Source: Rhodothermus marinus DSM 4252 (GTDB lineage Bacteria; Bacteroidota; Rhodothermia; Rhodothermales; Rhodothermaceae). From it: a stretch of 64,000 bases of DNA. Below the pieces are notes generated by a model, which saw only the letters and a list, made by a program, of their open reading frames with translations, was not told the DNA's origin and did no database searches. The position numbers and the translations under genes were made by a program. Where the stretch lies: contig NC_013501.1 in assembly GCF_000024845.1 (NCBI RefSeq), positions 2,336,874 to 2,400,873 of the forward strand. Direction: 5' to 3'. The stretch's first letter is position 1; every line of letters begins with the position of its first letter. Positions 28,401 through 36,126 of this stretch are shown one piece after another.

Positions 28401-28571
28401 TATAACGTAAGCGACCTGCCCGGCCTGCGGCGCTGGACGGCCCTGTCGGAACTGTTGCAGGACCTGCGGCTGCGCCTGCGGGTGCCGCTGTGGGTCAGCG
28501 ATCCGGACCTGATCGGCGAACGCGACGCGCTGCGGTTCCGCTGGATGCTGGGGATTGTGGTCGGGCCTTGA
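25491..28571 (+). CDS. M1-family metallopeptidase with long C-terminal region
   Basis: A secreted 1026-residue protein with a signal peptide ending near AAFAAAQ. The gluzincin core is clear: HEAAH at 366-370 and the third zinc ligand Glu389 in WMDEGFTSW, giving the M1 spacing HExxH-18-E. The exopeptidase motif is GGMEY (341-345) instead of GAMEN. From about residue 610 the last 400 residues are rich in aromatic, alternating strands (for example LQLRGRYFFDRHEMLLTLKL) and end without a sorting domain, suggesting a beta-barrel or beta-rich module. It converges with pilB, three bases apart. Confidence 0.87.
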   Translation: MPPAVRIASVLLLWLLSAAFAAAQTSPDWQQRVRYEMDIRLDAAQHRMRGRSRIVYYNHSPDTLRHVFFHLYFNAFHPQSMMAERNRHLPDPDRRVVPKIWRLGPDEQGFHRITYLAQEGKPLTFRITDTVLKAELVRPLAPGDSTVFEIRFHSQVPLQTRRSGRDNAEGIDFSMSQWYPKIAAYDGRGWHPDPYIGREFYGVFGTFDVRITLPACYTIGATGVLLNADEVGHGYDRISSRGWTRFDPREAGLHCTPGDSLTWHFRAEHVHDFAWAADPDYIHEAWHDDSLGVTYHLLFQPDVAERWQPMRQWVPWLIRYFSRRIGRYPYPQFTVAQAGDGGMEYPMINFITGRRSPFSLLGVTAHEAAHEWFYGVLASNENAYAWMDEGFTSWATTEAVAHLLGQAPDHRDAALSVVRLQQMGLFERLNTPADWFASNVAYSVAAYPGGEMLLDLLGYVISDSLRDVFLQVYFRTYGLRHPNPYDVEKVAEQVSGLRLDWFFEQLTNSTYTCDDALEVASQERTPEGWRVTIRLHRRGSMFLPVDLRLTLADGSTQWVHVPLGLAQGHKPVPPDWIVAEPWLWTFPRYTLTLTLPARVVRAELDPLQRTPDHNRLNNTWPFPLQLSFLQPLSFDPAAYRATWRPLAAYAYDFGPGIGLQLRGRYFFDRHEMLLTLKLWPEVLLSNGRRPERPWVRDRNAWWAGIDYTLRYSDRLAPRTRWHLQLEKHLGVLENRIGLTHTLGRWAALGHDYGTVTLELTHQYTPGFRTFSFENVPVWTPGMHLVWTGLRYRIERPFGQLHALLETGEGENGKGATRGVLDLRWHFLRRPTLRATLHGQVGWGDGQLPFSRVFRLGSAPVEAAWRHAGFRSVAALFADARKSLHLIPLDAPGPVAYWNPDGRDPLRVQGNVLVAASLQLQWTPFRARLLRPLQMEGFFGIGQTWFTEPTLASRYTFGWDRFLADAGVGLGYNVSDLPGLRRWTALSELLQDLRLRLRVPLWVSDPDLIGERDALRFRWMLGIVVGP

Positions 28572-28574
28572 CCC

Positions 28575-30461
28575 TCAACCCTCGAAGGCCACGGTGGCCA
28601 GCATTTCTTCGATGGTGGTTTCGCCGGCCAGCACGACCTCGCGGGCGGCTTCCTGCAGCGTCTGCATGCCTTCTTTAATCGCCTGCGCGCGTAGCGCGTC
28701 TTCGTCGATCGCGTCGCGGGCGGCCACGATCATGTGGCGAATGGCGCGGGAGAACCAGAGCGTCTCGGTGATCGCCCGCCGCCCCTTGTAGCCGACCCCC
28801 TTGCAGACCGGACAGCGCGGATTCTGGCCGGCTCTGTAGAACGTGGTGCGGGCGATCTGTTCTTCCGTAAAGCCGAGCCGCATCAGCAGCACCGGATCGG
28901 GATCCGGGTCCGGCACCCGGCACTTCGGACAGAGCTTCCGGATCAGGCGCTGGGCCACGACCAGGTTGATCGCGTAGGCGATCAGAAACGGCTCGATCCC
29001 CATCTTGTAGAGCCGGCTCACCGCACTGGGTGCGTCGTTCGTGTGCAGCGTCGAAAACGTCAGGTGCCCCGTGTTGGCCAGCTTGATGGCCAGCTCGGCC
29101 GTCTGGCGGTCGCGCATCTCGCCCACCATCACGATGTCGGGGTCGTGTCGCAGGATGGCCCGCAGCGCGTCCTCCAGCCCCAGCTTGTGGCTGAGCTTGA
29201 TCTGGCGCACGCCGGGGATGATGTACTCGACCGGATCTTCGACGGTCAGCACGTTTTTGCGCGGGCTGACGACCTGGTGGAGGGCGGCGTAGAGCGTGGT
29301 GCTTTTACCGCTTCCGGTGGGACCGGTGACGATCACCATGCCGTAGGGCTGGCGGATCGCCCACTCGAAGCGCTCCAGCGCCCGCTCGGAAAGCCCCAGC
29401 AGCCGCAGGTCTTTGATGACCTTGCGGTCGTCGAGCACGCGGATGACGATCGACTCGGCGCGCACATCGAAGCTGGCCGTGGCGATCGGGAGCACGGAGA
29501 CGCGGAAGCGGATGAGGTGGTCGTCGATCCAGCGCTGGATGAAACCGTCCTGCGCTTTTTCCCGCTCGAAGCGGTCCACCCCACCCGCCTGGTCCTTCAC
29601 CACGGCCAGAAACGCTTCGGGATGCACCTTGTCCTCCAGGTGCCAGCGGTGCAGTTCGCCGTCGATCCGGAAGTGAATTTCGACCTTGCGGTCGTGGTTC
29701 GGGAAGATGTGGATGTCGGAGGCGCCCTGGCGGACGGCTTCGACGAGCGTCGCTTCGAAAAGGTTGATCAGCTTGGAGCGGTTAATTTCAGCCTCCAGCG
29801 ACTCCTCGTCGATCAGCTCGGTATTTTCCTCATAGCTCATTCCGAGATCGACCGCCCCGTCTTCCTGCTGCACACGCTCCAGGTATTCATTGCGGCGGGG
29901 GAACGCCTCCTGAAAGATCTGCTCAATCGTCGAAGCCGGCGCATAGCGCAACTCGAAGCGATCGATCCCGAGCCGGGCGATCTGACGGTGCAGGTTGGGA
30001 CGGGTCGGATCGTGCGTGGCCAGCAGCCAGCGCATCACGTCGCGCTCGGCATCCACCTCCTGCCCGATCGGCAACACCCGCTCCCGCTGCATCCAGCTCC
30101 ATTGTTCCTGCGTGAAGCGCTGGCGCTGATCCCGGAGGAAACGCAACACCTGAGCCCGATCGATACGGGCCGTCTTGAAGCCGTACACTTCGGCGGCCGT
30201 CGCATAGACGACCTCGGGATTGATGCCGTCGATCTCGGTAAGGACGCGCCAGAGCGGCCGCCGCCGGTCTCTGTCGAGCTGACGCCACTTTTCCCAGGCC
30301 TTCCGCACCTGCTCTTCACGGACCAGCTCCTGAAACAGGAGCATGATAATGACCGGATCGCTCAGATCGGTCAGCGAAAATTCTGCTTCGTTGACGTCAT
30401 CGCCCGCGGCTGACGGCTCCACGAAAGGCAACGGTTCGGAATGGGGCCGATTCTCGGACAT
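28575..30461 (-). CDS. GspE/PilB-type secretion or pilus assembly ATPase
   Basis: A 628-residue hexameric ATPase of the GspE/PilB family, which powers type IV pilus extension or type II secretion. It shows an N-terminal MshEN-like region, Walker A GPTGSGKSTT, the Asp box MVGEMRDRQTAELAIKLA, the His box GHLTFSTLHTNDAPSA and a four-cysteine zinc site (CPKC near GFTEEQIARTTFYRAG, then CPVCKG). No other pilus genes lie in the window, so the system cannot be specified. An acidic N-terminal segment precedes the first domain. Confidence 0.9.
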   Translation of the reverse strand: MSENRPHSEPLPFVEPSAAGDDVNEAEFSLTDLSDPVIIMLLFQELVREEQVRKAWEKWRQLDRDRRRPLWRVLTEIDGINPEVVYATAAEVYGFKTARIDRAQVLRFLRDQRQRFTQEQWSWMQRERVLPIGQEVDAERDVMRWLLATHDPTRPNLHRQIARLGIDRFELRYAPASTIEQIFQEAFPRRNEYLERVQQEDGAVDLGMSYEENTELIDEESLEAEINRSKLINLFEATLVEAVRQGASDIHIFPNHDRKVEIHFRIDGELHRWHLEDKVHPEAFLAVVKDQAGGVDRFEREKAQDGFIQRWIDDHLIRFRVSVLPIATASFDVRAESIVIRVLDDRKVIKDLRLLGLSERALERFEWAIRQPYGMVIVTGPTGSGKSTTLYAALHQVVSPRKNVLTVEDPVEYIIPGVRQIKLSHKLGLEDALRAILRHDPDIVMVGEMRDRQTAELAIKLANTGHLTFSTLHTNDAPSAVSRLYKMGIEPFLIAYAINLVVAQRLIRKLCPKCRVPDPDPDPVLLMRLGFTEEQIARTTFYRAGQNPRCPVCKGVGYKGRRAITETLWFSRAIRHMIVAARDAIDEDALRAQAIKEGMQTLQEAAREVVLAGETTIEEMLATVAFEG

Positions 30462-30538
30462 GTTTTTCCCGGATACGAGTTCATACGGATCGATCCTGTT
30501 CAGAGAATCGGCCGATCGCGCTTTTTCTAAAGTGACAT

Positions 30539-31309
30539 TTATTCGACGTAGATCATTTTGCGCGTCATGCCGCCGTCCACGATGAACGTCTGTCCCGTGA
30601 TGAAGCCGGCCTCCTCGGACAACAGAAAGACCACCAGGGCGGCCACGTCTTCGGGGCGACCCACGCGCCCTACCGGGTGCTGCGCGTGATCGATGGGTCG
30701 CAGCTCAGGCGTCCGTCGTCGGCTTCGCTTCTGCCAGTCGCTCACCTCGATCCATCCCGGGGCCACCGCGTTGACGCGTACGTCCGGTCCCAGGCTGATA
30801 GCCAGCGCGTGCGTCAACGCCACCACCCCGCCTTTGGAAGCGGCATAAGCCTCGGTGTTTGGCTCCGACTGAAAAGCCCGCGTGGAAGCGATATTGACGA
30901 TGGCGCCTCGCTGCTGCCGCAGATAGGGCACCGCGGCACGCGCGCACAGAAAACACCCCGTCAGGTTGACGCTCAGCACTCGGTTCCAGACTTCGAGCGA
31001 CAGGCGCTCCACCGGCTCGTGGTAGGGCTGCGCGATGCCGGCGTTGTTGACCAACCCGTCGAGCCGTCCCCAGGCCCGGATCGTCTCCGCCACCGCCCGC
31101 TGCACGTCGTCCTCCCGGCTTACATCGCCCGCCACGAAGCGGAGCACGTCGGCCTCGGCGCGAAAGTCTTCCAGCAGTTCGACGCCAGCCTCCGCGTCGA
31201 TGTCCAGACAGGTCACCCGCCATCCCTCACGCAACAGCCGCGCGACGATCGCGCGTCCGATGCCCTGTGCTCCGCCGGTTACCAGCGCGACTTTTTCCTG
31301 AACAGCCAT
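30539..31309 (-). CDS. Short-chain dehydrogenase/reductase
   Basis: A classical SDR of 256 residues from the ATG at 31309. The nucleotide-binding glycine motif is in [19 protein letters not shown] in [14 protein letters not shown], the catalytic Ser in [10 protein letters not shown], and Tyr/Lys in [12 protein letters not shown]. The Asp in CLDIDAEAG after the second strand suggests NAD preference. Ending [18 protein letters not shown] is typical. Substrate unknown; sugar or alcohol dehydrogenase and 3-oxoacyl reductase roles are both possible. Confidence 0.88.
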   Translation of the reverse strand: MAVQEKVALVTGGAQGIGRAIVARLLREGWRVTCLDIDAEAGVELLEDFRAEADVLRFVAGDVSREDDVQRAVAETIRAWGRLDGLVNNAGIAQPYHEPVERLSLEVWNRVLSVNLTGCFLCARAAVPYLRQQRGAIVNIASTRAFQSEPNTEAYAASKGGVVALTHALAISLGPDVRVNAVAPGWIEVSDWQKRSRRRTPELRPIDHAQHPVGRVGRPEDVAALVVFLLSEEAGFITGQTFIVDGGMTRKMIYVE

Positions 31310-31381
31310 GGGTTCACCGGTTTTTTGCGTTGCAGATGATCCCGAAGTCCTACCTTTCTTGCAAAGCAGGGTGCCGATTTC

Positions 31382-32128
31382 ATGACGACTTCGCTTCGCT
31401 GGACCGAAACGCTGCGCGTGCGCTCGTTCGACGTGGCTTCGGACGGGCTGCTTTCGCTGCCGGCCCTGGCCGGCTATCTGCAGGAAGCGGCCAGTCGCCA
31501 CGCGACAGCGCTGGAGGTGGCTTTTCTACAGGTGGAAGGCCGCCCGGTCTTCTGGGTCCTGCACCAACTCCGGCTGCAACTCCACAGGCGGCCGGCGTGG
31601 GCCGAGACCGTCCATGTCGATACCTGGCCGTGCGGTCACCGGGGCCTTCGGGCACTTCGCGCTTACGCCGTGCGTGACGAAAACGGTTGCCTGCTGGCCG
31701 AAGGGCTCTCGGCCTGGCTGCTTGTCGATCCGGTGCGCCGACGGCCGGTCCGACTCCCGCCCGAAGTGTTGCGCCTGCGCGGTGAGGCCACTTCACCGGT
31801 CCCTCCAGAAACCGCCCTGCCTGCCGTGCCCGAGATACCGCCGCGCTGGAGCGACACCGTACGCGTTCGCTTCAGCGACCTGGATCGCAACGGCCACGCC
31901 AACAATACCCGCTATCTGGCCTGGCTGCTCGACGCCCTGCCCGATACGCAGCGCGCTTGTTCGCTGCAGACGCTGGTCATCACCTTCCGAAGCGAAGCCC
32001 GGTTGAACGATCCTGTCGTCGTAGAAAGCTGGCCGCTGGAACCCAATCGCCTGCGCCACCGCTTCACGCACAGCACGGATCGCCAGCTCCTGGCCGAAGC
32101 CCTGACCGTCTGGGCGGCTTCAAATTAA
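31382..32128 (+). CDS. Acyl-ACP thioesterase family protein
   Basis: A 248-residue double hotdog protein. The first half has [34 protein letters not shown] and [16 protein letters not shown]. The second starts at [20 protein letters not shown], where Asp, Asn and His fit the catalytic set of acyl-ACP thioesterases (PF01643). It releases fatty acids from acyl carrier protein in the cytoplasm. It is convergent with the next SDR gene, overlapping by nine bases. Confidence 0.85.
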   Translation: MTTSLRWTETLRVRSFDVASDGLLSLPALAGYLQEAASRHATALEVAFLQVEGRPVFWVLHQLRLQLHRRPAWAETVHVDTWPCGHRGLRALRAYAVRDENGCLLAEGLSAWLLVDPVRRRPVRLPPEVLRLRGEATSPVPPETALPAVPEIPPRWSDTVRVRFSDLDRNGHANNTRYLAWLLDALPDTQRACSLQTLVITFRSEARLNDPVVVESWPLEPNRLRHRFTHSTDRQLLAEALTVWAASN

Positions 32129-32896
32129 CGAACGTGACTGGCCGCCGTCCACGTTGATACAGGCCCCGGTCACCCAGCGGGCCCGCTCCGACACCAGAAA
32201 CGTCACCACGTCGGCCACCTCTTCCACCGTGCCGAAGCGCCCCATCGGAATGTTCTGCGCAATGAACTGGCGGGTGCCCTCCGGGTCCTCGCGCATCCGC
32301 CGGTCCCAGCTCCCGCCCGGAAAGCGGATCGAGCCCGGCGCCACCGTGTTGACGCGGATATTGTGGGGTGCCAGCTCCAGCGCCAGGATCTTGGCCGCGC
32401 TGATAAGCGCCGACTTGGTGCTGTTGTAAATGGAAAGCCCCGGTCCGCCTGCCTCACGCCCGAAGATCGAAGCAATGAACACGATGGCCCCGCCGCCCTG
32501 CTGCTTCATGACCGGAATCACGGCCCGGGCGCAGCGCAGATGCGCCCGCAGGTTGAGCTCGATCAACGCCGACCAGTCGTCCTCGGAAGTCTCCTCGAAG
32601 TATCCCCGGCGGTTGCCTCCGGCATTGCCCACCAGAATGTCCACCCGACCGAAGTGCTCAAGAGCGGTCTGTACCAGTTGCGTGCCGGCTTCCGGCTGCG
32701 TCACGTCCAGCGTGATCGCCACGACTTCGCCCCCCTGCTCCCGGAGCATGTCGGCGGTGGCCTCCAGCGCTTCGGCACCCCGCGCACAGATGACCAGCCG
32801 GCATCCTTCGGCGGCCAGACTCCGGGCGATCCCCTGACCGATTCCCCGGCTGGCGCCCGTCACGATCGCTACTTTTCCGTGTAAACCCAGGTCCAT
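32120..32896 (-). CDS. Short-chain dehydrogenase, 3-oxoacyl-ACP-reductase-like
   Basis: A 258-residue SDR from the ATG at 32896 (MDLGLHGKVAIVTGAS). The motifs are GASRGIGQGIA, CARGAEALEATADML with basic residues after the second strand (suggesting NADP), NAGGNRRGYFEETSED, FIASIFGREAGG (Ser) and YNSTKSALISA (Tyr, Lys). The end [18 protein letters not shown] is typical. FabG-like reductases of this group occur in fatty-acid and secondary pathways. It converges with the thioesterase gene, and xseB starts 79 bases upstream on the other strand. Confidence 0.86.
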   Translation of the reverse strand: MDLGLHGKVAIVTGASRGIGQGIARSLAAEGCRLVICARGAEALEATADMLREQGGEVVAITLDVTQPEAGTQLVQTALEHFGRVDILVGNAGGNRRGYFEETSEDDWSALIELNLRAHLRCARAVIPVMKQQGGGAIVFIASIFGREAGGPGLSIYNSTKSALISAAKILALELAPHNIRVNTVAPGSIRFPGGSWDRRMREDPEGTRQFIAQNIPMGRFGTVEEVADVVTFLVSERARWVTGACINVDGGQSRSLI

Positions 32897-32975
32897 TGTC
32901 TCATCGACTTGCTTTCCTGCGGAAGCTACTGCATATTTTCTGCGATGCGCAAGTAAACGAGAAACGCCGGGCGTC

Positions 32976-33212
32976 ATGGATTACACCCCGATCCCTTCCG
33001 ACGATCACCTCTCGTTCGAAGCGGCGCTGACGCGTCTGCAGGAGATCGTGCAACATCTGGAAGATGACCGGCTGGATCTGGAGGCTTCCATTCTGGCCTA
33101 CGAGGAAGGGCTCAAACTGGCCCGGTACTGTCTGGAGCAACTCCGCACGGCCGAACTGCGCATTCAGCAACTCTCGCTGGACGGTGAGGGCAATCCGGAA
33201 AGCCCGGATTGA
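32976..33212 (+). CDS. xseB: Exodeoxyribonuclease VII small subunit
   Basis: A 78-residue helical protein with the XseB pattern FEAALTRLQEIVQHLEDDRL, DLEASILAYEEGLKLARYC and LRTAELRIQQL. It joins XseA to form exonuclease VII, which degrades single-stranded DNA. The partner xseA is not in this window. Length and composition are typical. Confidence 0.92.
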   Translation: MDYTPIPSDDHLSFEAALTRLQEIVQHLEDDRLDLEASILAYEEGLKLARYCLEQLRTAELRIQQLSLDGEGNPESPD

Positions 33213-33225
33213 TCCCCCGGCCCTT

Positions 33226-33244
33226 CCGGGCGTTTAAAGCCCGG
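33226..33244. terminator. Hairpin after xseB
   Basis: CCGGGC (33226-33231) and GCCCGG (33239-33244) flank GTTTAAA, 13 bases past the xseB stop. There is no T-run, so it may be a weak terminator or an RNA-end structure. Confidence 0.3.
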
Positions 33245-33267
33245 CGTTACACCAGTCCAGACCGATT

Positions 33268-33771
33268 ATGACGTTATTCACAGAACTTCCCGACGAGGCC
33301 CGGCTGTGGATCTTCGCGGCCGATCGGCCGCTTTCGGACGCCGAAAGCCAGACGCTACTGGAGACCCTTGCGCCTTTCCTGAACGAATGGACGGCGCACG
33401 GCCTGCCGGTCCGGGGACAGGCTGCCGTGCTGCATCATCGCTTCCTGCTGCTGGCCGGGTACGTGCCGGGCGGCGAGATCTCCGGCTGCAGCATCGACGC
33501 CGCCACGCGCGCCGTAAATGCAGCCGCCCGAAAGCTGGGCATCAGCTGGGTCTCGCCGCTGGTGATTTTCTACCGAGATGCTGAAGGCACCGTGCAGCAC
33601 GCCACCCGCGGCCAATTTCGTCGCCTGATCGCCGAGGGTAAGGTGACCGCCGAAACGCCCGTCTTCGATCTGTCGCTGACCACCGTCGGCGCGCTGCGCA
33701 GCGGCGCCTTCGAAAAACCGGCCGGCCGGAGCTGGCACGCCCGCGTCTTTGCCCTGGCGCCGCAGACCTGA
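33268..33771 (+). CDS. Conserved Bacteroidota-type protein, often mislabelled ABC ATPase
   Basis: A 167-residue protein beginning TELPDEARLWIFAADRPLSD. Further segments are FLNEWTAHGLPVRGQAAVLH, LLAGYVPGGEISGCSIDAAT and LGISWVSPLVIFYRD. I recall this layout from a widespread Bacteroidota family that databases often name ABC transporter ATPase, but no Walker motif exists here. The GCSID segment with a Cys is its most conserved point. Function unknown. It lies five bases before the potassium channel gene and may be co-transcribed. Confidence 0.65.
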   Translation: MTLFTELPDEARLWIFAADRPLSDAESQTLLETLAPFLNEWTAHGLPVRGQAAVLHHRFLLLAGYVPGGEISGCSIDAATRAVNAAARKLGISWVSPLVIFYRDAEGTVQHATRGQFRRLIAEGKVTAETPVFDLSLTTVGALRSGAFEKPAGRSWHARVFALAPQT

Positions 33772-33776
33772 CCGCC

Positions 33777-34829
33777 ATGGCGCTGCTCAACGGCTTTTTC
33801 GATCGGCTTCTGCACTGGTTCGTCCACGCCGAAGCCGAACGGCGCGAGATCCTTCTGGGCTCGCTGTTGCTCCTTTTTATCATGCTGGGCGGCACGATTG
33901 GTTATCGCATCATCGAGGGGTGGACGTGGATCGAAGCCTTCTACATGACCTTCATCACGCTTACCACCATCGGCTTTTCGGAAGTGCGTCCCCTCTCGGA
34001 AGCCGGTCGGCTCTTCACGGTGTTTGTCGCACTGGCCGGGATCGGCACCGTGGCCTTCATCGCCACCCGCATGGTGCAGTTCATTCTGAGCAACACTGCC
34101 CTTCGTGATCGTTATCTTCGTCGAAAACTCAGGGCCATGCAGGATCACTTCATCGTCTGCGGCTACGGCCGCGTGGGCAGGCGCATCGTGGAAGATCTGA
34201 TTCAGGCCGGGCGGCCGGTCGTCGTCATCGAACGGGCCGAGGAGGAGCTGGAAGAGCTGCGCGCCGCCCATCTGGTCTTCGTGGCGGGCGACGCCGAGGA
34301 GGAGGAAACGCTGCGCAGGGCCGGGATCGACCGGGCACGGGCGCTCATTCTGGCGCTGGCCGACGACAGCGCGAACGTATTCGTCACGCTGCTGGCACGC
34401 GAGCTGAACCCGAACGTGTTCATTCTGGCCCGTACCAACGACCACAAAAACATGCGCAAGCTGCTGCGGGCCGGCGCCAACAAGGTGATTGCGCCCAGCG
34501 AGGTCGGCGCCGACCGTATGGCGCAGGTCGTGCTCCGTCCCCATGTGGATGCCTTCATGGAGCGGGTGCTGGGCACCGGTGCTCTGGGATTGCAGATGGA
34601 AGAAATCCGGGTCGAGCCCGGCGCCCCGCTGGCCGGTAAGACGCTGGCCGAAAGCAACTTCCGCCGGCACTACAATGCCATCGTGGTCGCTATCGTGAAC
34701 GGCCAAACCGGCGAAATCCGCTACAATCCCGGCGCCGACGCTCGCCTGCAGGCCGGCGACATCCTGATCGTGCTGGGCATTCCCGAAGCCATCGAAAAGC
34801 TCCAGCGGGAAGGGTGCCGGGCCCCTTGA
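33777..34829 (+). CDS. Two-helix potassium channel with RCK (TrkA-N/TrkA-C) domains
   Basis: A 350-residue protein with two membrane helices (about 27-43 and 79-97) around a pore loop holding the filter TTIGF (63-67). The canonical filter is TVGYG; the TIGFSEV variant occurs in related bacterial channels. The cytoplasmic part has a TrkA-N Rossmann fold (FIVCGYGRVGRRIVEDLI) with a nucleotide site, and a TrkA-C domain near residues 265-345 (VEPGAPLAGKTLAESNFRRH). Four copies would form a ligand-gated K+ channel similar to MthK or GsuK. Confidence 0.88.
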   Translation: MALLNGFFDRLLHWFVHAEAERREILLGSLLLLFIMLGGTIGYRIIEGWTWIEAFYMTFITLTTIGFSEVRPLSEAGRLFTVFVALAGIGTVAFIATRMVQFILSNTALRDRYLRRKLRAMQDHFIVCGYGRVGRRIVEDLIQAGRPVVVIERAEEELEELRAAHLVFVAGDAEEEETLRRAGIDRARALILALADDSANVFVTLLARELNPNVFILARTNDHKNMRKLLRAGANKVIAPSEVGADRMAQVVLRPHVDAFMERVLGTGALGLQMEEIRVEPGAPLAGKTLAESNFRRHYNAIVVAIVNGQTGEIRYNPGADARLQAGDILIVLGIPEAIEKLQREGCRAP

Positions 34830-34900
34830 ACCGGGAACAGCGACCGAGCCATCGGCTTTGTCAGAAAACCTGAACCCATGCATTCATCCCGGGAATCGCT

Positions 34901-35866
34901 ATGCGTCGCGGTGTCTTCGCATTGTTCCTGCTTTGCCTGCTGCCCTCGGCATTGCAGGCCCAGGACTATATCAACCAGACGGCGCTGGAAGACATCCTGG
35001 AGCATCAGTACGAGGACCTCGACGCTATTCCCGAAGTCCAGTACCACTACTACATCCTCCACCACAGCTCGGGCAACAATGTGCTGGCCCGCAACACGCT
35101 CTACAAGGAGCTGGGCGATGGTGATCTGGAGCTGGGGAAAAAGCGGGCCCGGCTGGTGGAATTGCTCAACCGCGTGCTCATCCGCAACCTGGAAATCGGC
35201 GACACGCTGGTCATCCCCAATCGGTTCGATCTGGACTTTCGCGCCTACTCGCCGTTTCCCCGTTACTATCCGGGCGGCCGGGACTTCGACAAGCTCTTCA
35301 TCATGGACAAATCCATCCAGGCCTTCGGGGCCTACGAATACGGCAAGCTGGTGCGCTGGGGCGTGATCAATACGGGCGCACCCGACAACCCGACGCCCAA
35401 CGGCCGCTTCAACTTCAACTGGAAGGAAGAATACCGCGTCTCTTCACTCAGTCCGCCCGGTGAACCCTGGGAGATGTACTGGGTCTTCAACTTCCACGAT
35501 GCACGGGGCATTCACGTGCATCAATACCCGATGCCGACCGGTGGACCCGACAGTCATGGCTGCGTGCGCCTGATCGACGCCGATGCGAAGTGGGTCTTTC
35601 ACTGGGCCGATCCCTGGCAGACGACGGCGGGCGGCACCGGCATCGCATCGCGCAGGGGGAAGATCATCAAGCAGGGCACGACCGTGCTGGTGATCGGCGA
35701 AGATCCGGTGGGGCGGCCCCGCCCGTTCATTTTCAAGAAGCAGTACCCGGTGCTGAAGCGGGTGGAGTTGCCCAATCATCCTTACGACGTGCCGCCGGGC
35801 ACGCCGCAGCAGGAGTACTTCGACAAATTGAGGAAGGCGCGGGAGGGGGCCGGCACCTCGCGCTGA
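34901..35866 (+). CDS. L,D-transpeptidase (YkuD family), exported
   Basis: A 321-residue exported protein with a signal peptide ending near PSALQAQ. After an N-terminal region of about 120 residues the YkuD catalytic domain follows: VNIxTG-like WGVINTGAPDNPTPNGRF, the His in HVHQYPMPTGGPDSHG and the catalytic Cys221 in SHGCVRL. Such enzymes make 3-3 peptidoglycan links or attach proteins to the wall. The SGNNVLARNTLYKELGDGDL segment before it may be a LysM-like module. The 3' end shares a palindrome with the opposite-strand small gene. Confidence 0.87.
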   Translation: MRRGVFALFLLCLLPSALQAQDYINQTALEDILEHQYEDLDAIPEVQYHYYILHHSSGNNVLARNTLYKELGDGDLELGKKRARLVELLNRVLIRNLEIGDTLVIPNRFDLDFRAYSPFPRYYPGGRDFDKLFIMDKSIQAFGAYEYGKLVRWGVINTGAPDNPTPNGRFNFNWKEEYRVSSLSPPGEPWEMYWVFNFHDARGIHVHQYPMPTGGPDSHGCVRLIDADAKWVFHWADPWQTTAGGTGIASRRGKIIKQGTTVLVIGEDPVGRPRPFIFKKQYPVLKRVELPNHPYDVPPGTPQQEYFDKLRKAREGAGTSR

Positions 35867-35870
35867 CGCG

Positions 35871-36002
35871 TCAGAAGTAATGGCCGACGGCCCAGATCAC
35901 CCCGATCAGCAGCAGATACCAGCCGGCCAGGAGCAGGTAAAAACGTAACCGCCCCCATCGTATCCGTGCCGACGGCCACCAGTGCAAATGTAACGCCCGC
36001 AT
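35871..36002 (-). CDS. Small membrane protein, 43 aa
   Basis: From the ATG at 36002 (MRALHLHWWPSARIRWGRLR) the frame codes for 43 residues. A basic, Trp-rich start is followed by one strong membrane segment (FYLLLAGWYLLLIGVIWAVG) and the end HYF. The positive-inside pattern and unbroken hydrophobic helix support a real protein, although no ribosome site is clear. It lies 124 bases downstream of the signal peptidase pair on the same strand. Function unknown. Confidence 0.5.
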   Translation of the reverse strand: MRALHLHWWPSARIRWGRLRFYLLLAGWYLLLIGVIWAVGHYF

Positions 36003-36006
36003 CGGT

Positions 36007-36040
36007 CTGTCCGGTTGAAAGGTTCTTCGGAACCGGACAG
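36007..36040. repeat. Nested inverted repeats after the lepB genes
   Basis: CTGTCCGGTT (36007-36016) and AACCGGACAG (36031-36040) are perfect arms. A smaller stem GGTTC-TTCG-GAACC (36021-36034) competes with them and has a stable UUCG loop. It may stabilise or end the lepB transcript; there is no T-run. Confidence 0.4.
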
Positions 36041-36126
36041 CGAAAACCGTTCCCGATGCCTCAGCAGGCCCTGAAGCCTTCAGAAGAGCGCGCCGGCGTC
36101 TTCAGTCTGTGCACCTTTTGCCCACC

